Assembly: GCA_049299895.1 (NCBI GenBank)
Contig: JBAQYF010000023.1
Span: forward strand, 49,889-113,888
Origin: CAIYYO01 sp049299895
GTDB taxonomy: Archaea; Altiarchaeota; Altiarchaeia; IMC4; QMZM01
Reading direction: 5' to 3'
Length of the DNA: 64,000 bases
The notes below the pieces were generated by a model, which saw nothing but the letters and a program-made list of their open reading frames with translations, did not search any database and was not told the DNA's origin. Positions 14,448-22,881 of this stretch are shown piece by piece (the stretch's first letter is position 1; each line of letters opens with the position of its first letter). Position numbers and translations under genes: made by a program.

Positions 14448-16124
14448 TTATCTGTGCCCAAAATAGAACACCATCTTCCCGTCAGTCTTTGAGTCCAGCC
14501 TCGCGAAGCCTACGCGCTCGAATTGTATCACGTCGCCCACGTTCACTGCAAAAGCCGCCTTCTCGCAGAAGCCCTTCGGAGTTCCCTCAGGCGTTACGAG
14601 TTCCGCCTCAAGGTGCTCACAGACCCACTGCACTTTTTTCACGTCAAGTATTTTTCCCGGGACGTAGTCGGCGGATAATCCCGAGGCGTCTTTCTTTATT
14701 TTGACGTTGAAGAGGTTCATGAACCTGACGATCTCCCCGTCTGCGAGTTCATTCGCATCCTTCTTTGAGACGTATACGTTCATAGCGCCTGATGCGTCCG
14801 GCGTGAGAGTGTATTCTCTTGCTCCCCGGTCCTTGTAGCTCGGGTGCAGGGGGTTCTTAACTGCTGTTTCTGGAGCGCCCTGAATGGACAGCTTCAGGGG
14901 TTCTTCGACAAAAAAGTACCTGCTCACTTTCGGGTCGAGGATCTTCCTGTTCTCCGCATATATCGTCTCCATGCTGAGCGCAACGTCGTTCTCCCCGAGG
15001 CCGAGGCCGACAATTATCTTCCGGACGGTCTCGGGCTGTATGCCGCGCCTGCGAAGCGCCATGAGCGTGGGCAGCCGTGGATCGTCCCATCCCGTGTATA
15101 AGCCTTCGGCTATCGCTTTTTTTATCATGGAGGTCGAGAATTTACCGAATTCTTCGAGGCGTACGCGGCCCCAGTGCAATGTCCGCGGATAATCCCATTT
15201 AAGGTAATCGTAGACGTATCTCTGGCGTCCTTCGCTGTCCGCGAGGTCTATTCCGCGGATGATTAGCGTAGTGCCTAACAGGTGGTCTTCTATCGCGGAT
15301 TCGAAATCGAGCATCGGCCATACCACATATGTTTTCCCGATGCGCGGATGGTCGGAGTCTATCACGCGGAACGCTACCCAGTCGCGCATGGCCGGGTTCT
15401 TGTGCGTGATGTCGGTCTTTATGCGAAGGACTGCTTCGCCGTCTTTGTATTTGCCCGCGAGCATGTCTTTCCAGAGAAGCAGGTTCTCTTCAGGGCTCCT
15501 GTTCCAGTCGGGGCATGCCTTCGCTGCGTCCCTTAATTTCTTGAAATCTTCCTTGGAACAGAAGCATACGTATGCACCGCCCAGGGCTATCAATTGCTCG
15601 GCGTATGAATAGTAGGTTTCTATCCTGTCCGACGCATAATACACCTCGTCCGGGGATGCGGAGAGCCACTTGCAGTCGTCCAGGTATTGCGTGTACGCTG
15701 ACATCATCGGCCTCTTTGTCTTGGGGTCCGTGTCGTCGAAGCGCAGCATGTATTTCCCCCCGTATTTCTTCGCGAGGACGCTGTTCACAACCATCCCCCG
15801 CGCGGAACCGAGGGTTGCAGGCCCGTTCGGGTTGGGAGCAAAACGCACGACCAACGGCTTGGGAACGTCCTTTACGACGAGGTCGCCTATGCGCTCTTCA
15901 TGCGCCTTTTTCTCTTCCGTCCCAAGGGATCTTAGAGTCGATTCGTCCAGCGCGTTTATTTCTGCTACTATCCTTGCGACCTTTTCGGATACTTCTTTTG
16001 TATTCTTCCTTGCTTCGGGAACGCCTGCGAGCACCTGGCCGAAGACTGCTTTTTCATTGGCTGACCCGAATTTTATCCGGTTAGCTATCGCGTGATTCCT
16101 TATGACGTCGTCGAGATTGTCCAT
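14448..16124 (-). CDS. gltX: Glutamyl-tRNA synthetase, archaeal type
   Basis: 558 residues, the length of archaeal GluRS with an N-terminal helical domain of about 95 residues. Catalytic core: the ATP-binding HIGH region is degenerate (RFAPNPNGPATLGSARG), and the KMSKS equivalent is FGKFSTS. Further landmarks are LRFDDTDPKTKRP, AIEDHLLGTTLIIRGIDL and DYLKWDYPRTLHW. The class Ic anticodon-binding beta-barrels follow (PLHPSYKDRGAREY, VPGKILDVKKVQWV). It charges tRNA-Glu and, where present, tRNA-Gln for amidation. Monocistronic. Confidence 0.94.
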   Translation of the reverse strand: MDNLDDVIRNHAIANRIKFGSANEKAVFGQVLAGVPEARKNTKEVSEKVARIVAEINALDESTLRSLGTEEKKAHEERIGDLVVKDVPKPLVVRFAPNPNGPATLGSARGMVVNSVLAKKYGGKYMLRFDDTDPKTKRPMMSAYTQYLDDCKWLSASPDEVYYASDRIETYYSYAEQLIALGGAYVCFCSKEDFKKLRDAAKACPDWNRSPEENLLLWKDMLAGKYKDGEAVLRIKTDITHKNPAMRDWVAFRVIDSDHPRIGKTYVVWPMLDFESAIEDHLLGTTLIIRGIDLADSEGRQRYVYDYLKWDYPRTLHWGRVRLEEFGKFSTSMIKKAIAEGLYTGWDDPRLPTLMALRRRGIQPETVRKIIVGLGLGENDVALSMETIYAENRKILDPKVSRYFFVEEPLKLSIQGAPETAVKNPLHPSYKDRGAREYTLTPDASGAMNVYVSKKDANELADGEIVRFMNLFNVKIKKDASGLSADYVPGKILDVKKVQWVCEHLEAELVTPEGTPKGFCEKAAFAVNVGDVIQFERVGFARLDSKTDGKMVFYFGHR

Positions 16125-16436
16125 TCTATCCGGAAAATATTTTGGTTTCAGAGGACAAATATAGGACGGATTTATGTCTTCGATAGTAATTTAGCTCGAT
16201 TTCTTGTCTCGTATCATTGCCACCTCTGCCGGGCGACGTCGACGATCCAATGGGCGTATAGCAATCCAACAATGTAATCCATCCTTTCTGAAGAAGTGAC
16301 GCAATAAAGAGGTATCAAAGGCGTTCTTGAAGCTTGATCGGATTCATAGATTCATGAGCGAATCCTGCAATTATCCATCGTATTAGACAGGCGTTGATTT
16401 TATACTTCCATTCCATATTTTTTTTAGGGAGGAAAA
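16125..16436. other. Intergenic region between divergent genes
   Basis: 312 nt holding the promoters of gltX (minus) and of the secreted protein at 16437 (plus; TTTTATAC near 16397 and ribosome site AGGGAGG at 16426-16432). A 22-codon minus-strand frame at 16214-16282 encodes a protein-like hydrophobic stretch (YIVGLLYAHWIVDVARQRW) that may be the tail of a lost gene. No RNA structure was recognised. Confidence 0.4.
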
Positions 16437-17978
16437 ATGAAAAACACCCGGCTTTTATTGATTCTTACTCTGGTGCAGATATGCATAGGTTTAGGACATG
16501 CCATCGCGAATGACGCGAGTTCCGGCATTCCGACTGTTTCTCATAGTATGTACACTGGAAGGCATTATCAAGTAATCGCAACGATGAGGAACACTGGAAC
16601 AAACACCTGGACTGCGTCGTCGGGTTACCGCCTCGGCTCTCAGAATCCAACGGACAATGCCAACTTTGGATTAAACCGGGTGAATCTCTCATCCAGCGAT
16701 TCTATTGCCCCGGGCAACACTAAGATATTCTATTTCGAAGTTACAGCTCCGAGTACGCCCGGAACCTACAATTTCCAGTGGAAGATGAGGCAGGGATCCA
16801 GCTGGTTCGGAGATCCCTCGGAGAATGTCGTAATAACTGTTACAGCAGACCCCGTCGGCACTACGACGACCACGACCACTACTACCAGGGCATCGACCAC
16901 AACTACCAGTACAACCTCCTCGACCAGGACGACTACAACAACGTCATCGACCAGTACCACTACTACGACGACTACCACCACGACCCAGCCTCCCTGTCCC
17001 TCGAGCCCGGACAGGAACCTGTCAGAGGGGGACAACGCAATAGATTTCCAGACACCGCACGACTACCCAAACAACCTGACATGCCAGTCCAATATATACA
17101 CGTGCCCTGCAGGCCACGTGGCAAAGGTCTACGCCAAATACGACACTGAAACATGGTATGACTATTTTTTCATCCACGACGCCTTGAACGAAAAGGCAAC
17201 GAACGCGAACAGCGGAAACACCAGCGGATTCGTATGGCTTGCGCCGCCCGCATCCATGAACTCGGTATGGTTTAGTTTCTCCTCCGATTCCGCCATAACC
17301 AGGTGGGGAATCGACGTGGACAAGATAACCTGCTACATGGAGACAACCACCACGTCATCCGCTACGTCGACATTATACCAGACGACATCCACCACAACAA
17401 GCACATCTACGTCGACCACTGTCCCGGAATGCCCTGCATCGCCGGACTCATACCTGACCCTGGGCATAAATTCGGTGATCTACAAGACCCCGCGAAACTA
17501 CCAGGGGGTCATAGACTGCTATTCAGGGATATATACCTGCCCGCCGGGATACTCAACAAAGACCCATGCGAAATACGATATCAATCCGGGCCATGACTTT
17601 TTCTACGCGATAAATCCAGCTTCGATGAATCAAACCGCCTACTCGGGCAATTCAAACGACTACGAATGGCTTGACCTGGGTTACAGATCCATTCGGTTCC
17701 GCTTCACATCAGACGGAAGCCTAGCTCAATGGGGCGTAGAAATCGATGTGATAGAATGCATTGACTCGCCGACCACTACCAGCACGACTACCTCCTCGAC
17801 GACAACATCATTGCCCGGGCCATGCGCCATAGAAGGAAACTTGCCCCCATGCGCTGAGGTGTCCCTGACAGAGATAGTCGATTCGATAAACAGATGGGCG
17901 ACAAACGACTACACCTTGGGAGACGTGATAACCCTGATTAATTCATGGGCGGACCCTGCAGGGCATCCAGCATCTTAG
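16437..17978 (+). CDS. Secreted multidomain protein with Ig(NBR1)-like, repeat and C-terminal paired-helix domains
   Basis: 513 residues. Signal peptide at 1-24. An NBR1-type Ig-like domain at about 30-140 (GTNTWTASSGYRLGS, STPGTYNFQWKMRQGSSWFG). A Thr/Ser-rich linker, almost certainly glycosylated. Two related Cys-containing beta domains of about 115 residues, each starting CPxSPD and containing IYTCPxGxxxKxxAKYD, separated by a second Thr linker. The last 50 residues hold a domain with Cys-flanked PPC and two helical segments (LTEIVDSINRWA, LGDVITLINSWA). The same ending occurs on the protein at 45228. Strong ribosome site. Probably a cell-surface adhesin or binding protein. Confidence 0.7.
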   Translation: MKNTRLLLILTLVQICIGLGHAIANDASSGIPTVSHSMYTGRHYQVIATMRNTGTNTWTASSGYRLGSQNPTDNANFGLNRVNLSSSDSIAPGNTKIFYFEVTAPSTPGTYNFQWKMRQGSSWFGDPSENVVITVTADPVGTTTTTTTTTRASTTTTSTTSSTRTTTTTSSTSTTTTTTTTTTQPPCPSSPDRNLSEGDNAIDFQTPHDYPNNLTCQSNIYTCPAGHVAKVYAKYDTETWYDYFFIHDALNEKATNANSGNTSGFVWLAPPASMNSVWFSFSSDSAITRWGIDVDKITCYMETTTTSSATSTLYQTTSTTTSTSTSTTVPECPASPDSYLTLGINSVIYKTPRNYQGVIDCYSGIYTCPPGYSTKTHAKYDINPGHDFFYAINPASMNQTAYSGNSNDYEWLDLGYRSIRFRFTSDGSLAQWGVEIDVIECIDSPTTTSTTTSSTTTSLPGPCAIEGNLPPCAEVSLTEIVDSINRWATNDYTLGDVITLINSWADPAGHPAS

Positions 17979-18104
17979 TGCATATTGAAACCACAGGTAT
18001 TTCAGGGCAGCCTCAGTTTCCTGTTTATCAGTTTGATCTGTTTCATCATCTCTTTTATGGGATCCTTCACCTTGGGCTGATAGCCTCCGGCATTTGCAGC
18101 GTCC

Positions 18105-18351
18105 CCGTATCTCTGCGAACGACTCGGCGAACGTACTGAAGAGCACTGTAAGCCATAGCCAGAAAGTTATCCAAAAAAGGAACCAGGAGGGTTGCCGGAG
18201 GCGATGTCAGATAACAGATTGATCGTGGTTATGATCCCTCCGATCTCGACTGCGAACATAACGGGATTACGCCAGAGCTTCACTGGATTGAGTTTTTTGA
18301 AAGCGTCTATCAGCGCGCAAAAAAGGCTTCCAGTTCGAATATCCCTGCCAT
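18105..18351 (-). pseudogene. kdpB: kdpB N-terminal remnant with frameshifts
   Basis: Starts with ATG at 18351 directly after the kdpA stop. The frame reads MAGIFELEA, breaks, continues as LIDAFKKLNPVKLWRNPVMF and EIGGIITTINLLSDIASGNP, breaks again, and ends with ITFWLWLTVLFSTFAESFAE. This is the start of the KdpB ATPase subunit (normally about 680 residues). Only about 80 residues remain, in three frames. Downstream, a short unrelated frame runs to a stop at 18002. The gene cannot encode a working P-type ATPase. Confidence 0.8.
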
Positions 18352-18905
18352 TTAGAAAACACCCCCTTTCAACATTACCAGGTGTTCTATCACAGGTCCG
18401 AGAGCGAGCGCCGGCAGGAAGGATATCGTGTCAAGGAGGAGTATTATCTTTATCAGCCAGAGGACGTAGGTCAGATTATGAGTCGGAAGGACGTCTTTTG
18501 AATGGTATTTGCGCTTTTTTGCCATGGAACCGGCGAGAGCCAGTGCCGCAACAGCCGGGACAAAGCGCCCAAGGAACATCGCCAGGGCTCCTGCAAGATT
18601 GTAAAAGGGGGTGACGGCATTCAGGCCCGCAAAAGCGTTCCCGTTGTTGTTGGCCATCGATGCGAACGCGTAAAGCACTTCGGTCACTCCGTGGGGACCG
18701 GGGTTGGAGATAGACGAAACGCCCTCCGGGATGACGAGAGCTATCCCGGACAACAGGCGGACCAATATCGAGGGGATGATAACAATCACGACCGATGCTT
18801 TCATGTCCAAGGCATCTATCTTCTTTCCGAGGTATTCAGGGCTCCTGCCGACCATGAGGCCTGCGACAAAGACTGCTATGATAACATACCCGCAATTCCT
18901 AATAT
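18352..18905 (-). pseudogene. kdpA: kdpA C-terminal remnant
   Basis: Encodes the last third of KdpA, the potassium channel-like subunit of the Kdp transporter (normally 550-600 residues). It starts VIIAVFVAGLMVGRSPEYLGKKID and includes the third selectivity-type block YAFASMANNNGNAFAG and GRFVPAVAALALAGS. The homology stops near 18905, 40 nt before the VapBC module. About two thirds of the protein, including the first pore loops, is missing. With the kdpB fragment it shows that a kdp operon was cut and is decaying. Confidence 0.85.
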
Positions 18906-18945
18906 TTATTTTTCAATCACAATTATATTACTATAGTGATTCAAA

Positions 18946-19185
18946 ATGGAAAGTCTACAGATACGTCTAACTCCTCAAGTCATAAAGAAGGTCGACGAAC
19001 TCGTGGAGCAGGGAGTCTATTCAAACAGGAATGAAGCCATCAGGGACGCTGTCAGGAGGCTTGTCTTTAATTATGAGGCTCTTTCGCATACGAAGGTCTT
19101 GAGGGAGGATATCTCTGCGAAGCTGAAGGGAAAGAGCGCCTCAAAGCTTATAAAAGATGCCAGGGAGGAAGAGGATCGCATATGA
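18946..19185 (+). CDS. vapB: Ribbon-helix-helix (CopG/VapB-like) antitoxin
   Basis: 79 residues. The N-terminal ribbon-helix-helix DNA-binding fold is clear: SLQIRLTPQVIKKVDELVEQ, then GVYSNRNEAIRDAVRRLV. The C-terminal helix (LREDISAKLKGKSASKLIKD) would wrap the toxin. A TATA-like TTATATTA is about 25 nt upstream. It overlaps the PIN gene by 4 nt. Together they sit at the truncated edge of the kdp remnant. Confidence 0.85.
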   Translation: MESLQIRLTPQVIKKVDELVEQGVYSNRNEAIRDAVRRLVFNYEALSHTKVLREDISAKLKGKSASKLIKDAREEEDRI

Positions 19186-19622
19186 AGGTCTATCTGGAAA
19201 CAAGCTCCCTTGTCAAATTATATCGCTGCGAAGAAGAAAGCGATGAGGTCATAAAGCTGATTGAATCGTTTCTTGAAGGGAGGATAGAACTATGCACATC
19301 AGCAATTTCCAGGTTGGAACTGGTAAGAGGGCTTACAAAAGGAGGACTGAATGAGGTTACCATTTCCAGGATGGATGCAGATCTTCAATTATATGCTGCG
19401 AGGGGATTGAAAGTATTGCCCGTCTCGGAAAGCATATTGGAATGCGCGATTTCCTATATCAAAATAAATCACCTGGGCGCAATAGACGCCTTGCATTTAG
19501 CAAGCGCCTTAATGTTCGCAGACGTTCTCATAACCAATGACGATCATTTGCTCAAAAGCAGCCTCAAGAAGGATATAAAACATTCTTTTAGGATAATCAA
19601 ACCCTCGCAAGTCAACTTCTAA
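19182..19622 (+). CDS. vapC: PIN-domain toxin (VapC-like)
   Basis: 146 residues, full PIN domain. Acidic positions: first strand VYLETSSLVKLY (Glu where nearly all PIN nucleases have Asp), Glu in AISRLELVRG, Asp in AIDALHLASAL and Asp in VLITNDDHLL. The conservative Asp to Glu change in the first metal ligand may lower activity but keeps the charge. Expected to cleave RNA, often tRNA, when freed from the antitoxin encoded upstream with a 4-nt overlap. Confidence 0.87.
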   Translation: MKVYLETSSLVKLYRCEEESDEVIKLIESFLEGRIELCTSAISRLELVRGLTKGGLNEVTISRMDADLQLYAARGLKVLPVSESILECAISYIKINHLGAIDALHLASALMFADVLITNDDHLLKSSLKKDIKHSFRIIKPSQVNF

Positions 19623-19631
19623 GAGAAAAAA

Positions 19632-20081
19632 TCAGTCGTATATCCCCTTGTATCTTTCTTTCTCCTTGTCGAGGATCTTTTTGTAGTTCTTCACTGCTTC
19701 GTTCACATCCAATAGATCCTTTACATCACTTTCAGAGATCAGCACTTTTACTATCCATCCGTCCCCGTAGCAGTCGGAGTTGATCAGCGAGGGATTGTCG
19801 AGCAGTTTTTCATTGATCTTGTTTATCTTGCAGGCGAAGGGCAGGGTAATCTCGGATACCGACTTTATGGTTTCGTACGTCGCAATCGGTTTCCCTGCTG
19901 CGTATTTCTCGCCGTCTTCCGGGAGGTCGATGTGGACTATCTCCTTTGCAAGGGATGCGCCGAGGCTTGTTACGCCGATCGTTGCGCTGCCTGCTTTTTC
20001 TTTCACCCAGATGTGCCCCTTTGTGTATTTGAGTTCGTCCGGGTAGTCGAAGACGTCTAGTTTCATTGTCTGTTTTATCAA
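19632..20081 (-). CDS. gcvH: GcvH-like lipoyl carrier protein
   Basis: 149 residues. Full H-protein fold: YTKGHIWVKEKAGSATIGVTSLG, IVHIDLPEDGEKYAAGKPI and the lipoylation site at Lys73 in YETIKSVSEITLP, followed by LINSDCYGDGWIVKV. A second possible start is the Met at residue 6. It is the last gene of the lipoyl operon, 15 nt after the M23-like gene. Its methylamine-carrying partners GcvP and GcvT are not in the window, so it may serve glycine cleavage encoded elsewhere, act as an LbpA-like carrier for another redox complex, or act in a modified C1 pathway. Confidence 0.9.
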   Translation of the reverse strand: MIKQTMKLDVFDYPDELKYTKGHIWVKEKAGSATIGVTSLGASLAKEIVHIDLPEDGEKYAAGKPIATYETIKSVSEITLPFACKINKINEKLLDNPSLINSDCYGDGWIVKVLISESDVKDLLDVNEAVKNYKKILDKEKERYKGIYD

Positions 20082-20096
20082 ATAGGAATACGGGTC

Positions 20097-20951
20097 TTAT
20101 ATATCGGATAATCTTATCCTTACGCCGTCCCCGGGTTTTAGGCCGCTTGGACCGTATTTCTTAGGCAGGAGCCGAACTGTCAGGGGATCGTTCGAGAAGG
20201 ATATTCCTTCATACCGAGAATCGTTCACATTTATCTGCAGAGGCATGGTCCGGTAGGTAGAAAAATATTTTCCAGCCCGTATTATCTCGCCCATCTTTAT
20301 GCCGTTCAGATATACTTTTTCTCCGGGTGTAAAGCGCCCGTACACTCCTGAATAGTCCAGGTTCAATGTACCGTCCGGCTGCGCGGGAACGTCTCCGACC
20401 CGGAATGATGGCATCTCTTTCAGGCGTATTTTGACGTTGTGGTCGCTTGCGCATTCCACGGTCCCCCCCATATCGTGTTTTTCCCGGAAGGATGCCTTTT
20501 CTATTATCCTGAGAGGGGCAAGTTCGCATCCCCCGCGTGCGCGGATGTAGTCGTTTTCTTTCCTTATCTCCACGTGCATTATCGGGTCGACCCAGTAGGA
20601 AAAGAAGCCGTTTGCTATCGTCCGCCCGATGACGTCTCCGGCGGCTATCTGTTCCCCCACGTTTACTTTGGGCGCAACGTGCATTATCCTCGCCGCATAT
20701 TTTCCTTTTTTGATTATTATCAGGTGCTCTGGGAGCGCAATTCCCGTGGGCGTGGGGGATTCGAAGGATAAGACCTTGATTACTTCCCCGCTTACTGGAG
20801 AATACGCGTCGCATCCGAATTCCTTTCCCGCGCATATGTCCACCGCGACATGATCCCTGTGCGCCTGGTAGGGACTGGAGAAGAACGAATAATCCAATCC
20901 TTTTTTTGCACAGATCTCTATTCCGCAGGCTTCCGCTATTGCATTTACCAC
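20097..20951 (-). CDS. M23-like barrel protein of the lipoyl operon
   Basis: About 284 residues from the GTG at 20951, which overlaps the radical SAM gene by 7 nt; frames further upstream only mirror that gene. The N-terminal half has a duplicated-hybrid-motif (M23 peptidase/lipoyl-like) barrel: HRDHVAVDICAGKEF, YSPVSGEVIKVLSF, VNVGEQIAAGDVIGRTIANG and MHVEIRKEND. The metal-type His-x3-Asp and His-x-Glu are partly kept, but the signal peptide and peptidoglycan context are absent. The C-terminal half is a second beta-rich domain (GRFTPGEKVYLNGIKMGEII). A barrel that normally cradles lipoyl or biotinyl carriers suggests a role in handling the carrier or lipoyl intermediate; this is inference. 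Confidence 0.5.
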   Translation of the reverse strand: MVNAIAEACGIEICAKKGLDYSFFSSPYQAHRDHVAVDICAGKEFGCDAYSPVSGEVIKVLSFESPTPTGIALPEHLIIIKKGKYAARIMHVAPKVNVGEQIAAGDVIGRTIANGFFSYWVDPIMHVEIRKENDYIRARGGCELAPLRIIEKASFREKHDMGGTVECASDHNVKIRLKEMPSFRVGDVPAQPDGTLNLDYSGVYGRFTPGEKVYLNGIKMGEIIRAGKYFSTYRTMPLQINVNDSRYEGISFSNDPLTVRLLPKKYGPSGLKPGDGVRIRLSDI

Positions 20952-21898
20952 GAGCAGCACCTCGAAGTCTTCACCTCGTATACCTCGAGGCCCAGTTCTT
21001 CCGCGGTCTTGTAGGCTGCTTTCGAAGGGACTGCTATCTTGTTTATTCCGGATTTGAGTGCTTCGCGGTCGAGCGCGGTCCTGTATCTTCCGCCCGGCCG
21101 GACGCATGAGAGGGAGATGTTCTTCAGGGGGTACAGTATGCGGGCGATTGCTATTATTTTTGCGACGTCTTCTACTTTCGGAGGCTTGTCTTTTCCCATC
21201 GGCGTTCCCTTTGTAGGTATGAAGACGACGATGACGATGTTGTCGGGGTCGGTTTCCTTCACCATGTTCAGGGCGTTTAGTTCCCCAGTTACTTTGCCGT
21301 GATTGAGACCGACGATTATGTGCGGTGAAAGGTTCTCTATCCCGGAATCGCGCAGCAGGCGCAGCGTCCTCTTGTAGTCCTCCGGGCCGTAGGGGAGACC
21401 GAGTATCTCTTTCACAGTCTCACTGTCGCCGATGACGTCCGTGAGCGCCGCATCCACGTAGCCTGCCATCTTCTTTGCCTGCTCTTTTGTAACGATGCCT
21501 GTGTGCGCGTTTATCATGAGATTTGTTTTCTTCTTTGCCTTCTTTAACGCTGCGGCCTTTTCATACGTGGGCACCGAGCCGTCTTTTTTGCTCCCTCCCG
21601 AGAGGACGACGCCTTCTGTCCCGGACAGCGCGAGAGAGTCAATAAGTTTTTCAAGCTGTTTTCCTGTCGCTGCTTTCTCCATGTGGGAAAGATAGTGCTT
21701 GTCGCAGTGCTTGCATGACAGTTCGCATTCATCGCCCGTTACCGACACCGGGATATAAGGTTTTGTGTAGAACGCGACCCTCTTACCGAAATACCTGCTG
21801 CGCAGTTTTGTTGCCATTCCCTGCAGCCGCAAGAGGTCTTCGTTGAACAGCTCCTTGTTCATCTCAAGTGCTATGTCAACCTTCTCCGGGAGTTTCAT
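20945..21898 (-). CDS. Radical SAM protein, LipS-type lipoyl synthase component (copy B)
   Basis: 317 residues from ATG at 21898 (4-nt overlap with the preceding gene). The radical SAM cluster motif CELSCKHC is at 58-65 (CX3CX2C) within VSVTGDECELSCKHC, followed by GVVLSGGSKKDG, INAHTGI and NLSPHIIVGLNHGKVTGE. The C-terminus ends in adjacent Cys residues (SRCCSW), probable ligands for an auxiliary cluster. It belongs to the COG1856-type biotin-synthase homologues that co-occur with lipoate ligases. In Thermococcus, a pair of radical SAM proteins (LipS1/LipS2) replaces LipA. It is paralogous to the gene at 24844. Confidence 0.75.
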   Translation of the reverse strand: MKLPEKVDIALEMNKELFNEDLLRLQGMATKLRSRYFGKRVAFYTKPYIPVSVTGDECELSCKHCDKHYLSHMEKAATGKQLEKLIDSLALSGTEGVVLSGGSKKDGSVPTYEKAAALKKAKKKTNLMINAHTGIVTKEQAKKMAGYVDAALTDVIGDSETVKEILGLPYGPEDYKRTLRLLRDSGIENLSPHIIVGLNHGKVTGELNALNMVKETDPDNIVIVVFIPTKGTPMGKDKPPKVEDVAKIIAIARILYPLKNISLSCVRPGGRYRTALDREALKSGINKIAVPSKAAYKTAEELGLEVYEVKTSRCCSW

Positions 21899-22881
21899 AG
21901 CCCCTCCGCAATCTCTTTTCGGATAAGATCGGTCTCTTCGTCCGTGAGGGGTCTTGGATAATTGTATATCACGCCTCCAGGTTCTTCGGTCGAGTACGGC
22001 CGATTGCAGTCCGCGCATCCCTTTGTCATGAAGGGTTCGCCGGTATCTATCATGCCTATGAGCGCTCCTTGCTCTTTTCCGTAGGATATTACTTTCCCGT
22101 CCGAGAATTCCATTGCACTGTAGGTTGAAAGCTTGTTTGATATCAGGTGGCAAATCAATTGTATCCTCCGGTAGTGCCCTATCGCGGGAGGGTCTCTTTT
22201 CATCTGCGAGCCCGGTACCTGCGTGTATGCGAACAGCGCGGGGTATACGCCCATGTATGTCAGGATTTGTATCAGGTACGCGGCTTCTTCCTCGGTTTCC
22301 CCGAGGCCTATTATCAGGTGCGTTCCCACGTTGCCTTTGCCGAATAGGTTCACAGCGTCCGACAATGCTTTCATGTGGGTCTCCCACTGGTACGGAGAGT
22401 GCGCCTTGCGTCCCTTTATCTCTTCGAATAACTCTTTTGTGACTGCGTCCAGGGGTATAACGACCTGGTTCACGCCCGCTCTCTTCAGTTCCCGCAGAAC
22501 GTCCTCAGGCACGGGGAACAGCGAGACGGATATCGGTATGCTGGAACCCTTTCTGATCTCTTCCACGATGTAGAGGAGGTCTTTTTCCATACCGGGATAG
22601 TTCATGGTCTGTATGCATACCCTTTTGAGGAGACCGTTTGCGTATGCCTTCGTCAGCCGCGTCAATACCTCTTTTGTGTCCCTCGGCGGGTATAGGCCGC
22701 GGGCGATGTTCTCGTCTTTTGATTTGGAATGCCGGGCCTGTGAGCAGAATGCGCAGTTCGCGCTGCACCGCCCGGGTTCGTAGGTCTGCAGGTATGCGGT
22801 TGTCGGGTCTGCGTCTGTTTCCAGGAGTTCCATCCCAAGTACCCTGAGGGTGCCCATGGAGACGCGTATCTGTTCTTTCAT
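21895..22881 (-). CDS. Radical SAM protein, BioB-like LipS-type lipoyl synthase component
   Basis: 328 residues. Radical SAM motif CSANCAFC at 39-46 (CX3CX2C, BioB-like CSANCAFCSQARHSKSKDEN). Other landmarks are VCIQTMNYPGMEKDL, VIPLDAVTKELFEEIKG, GTHLIIGLGETEEEA and the C-terminal CADCNRPYSTEEPGG, likely auxiliary-cluster ligands. It fits the second half of the archaeal two-enzyme lipoyl synthase, in which both sulfur atoms are inserted into an octanoyl carrier. It overlaps both neighbours by 4 nt, so its stoichiometry with the LplA upstream and the LipS-like gene downstream is coupled. Confidence 0.78.
   Translation of the reverse strand: MKEQIRVSMGTLRVLGMELLETDADPTTAYLQTYEPGRCSANCAFCSQARHSKSKDENIARGLYPPRDTKEVLTRLTKAYANGLLKRVCIQTMNYPGMEKDLLYIVEEIRKGSSIPISVSLFPVPEDVLRELKRAGVNQVVIPLDAVTKELFEEIKGRKAHSPYQWETHMKALSDAVNLFGKGNVGTHLIIGLGETEEEAAYLIQILTYMGVYPALFAYTQVPGSQMKRDPPAIGHYRRIQLICHLISNKLSTYSAMEFSDGKVISYGKEQGALIGMIDTGEPFMTKGCADCNRPYSTEEPGGVIYNYPRPLTDEETDLIRKEIAEGL

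Noticed and set aside
16766..17035. Poly-Val minus-strand frame
   Set aside because: It is the mirror of the Thr-rich linker of the secreted protein on the plus strand.
20945..22387. Long 480-codon frame running upstream of the LipS-type protein
   Set aside because: The first 163 codons overlap the 3' part of the BioB-like gene in another frame and have no conserved pattern; the protein starts at the ATGA overlap at 21898.
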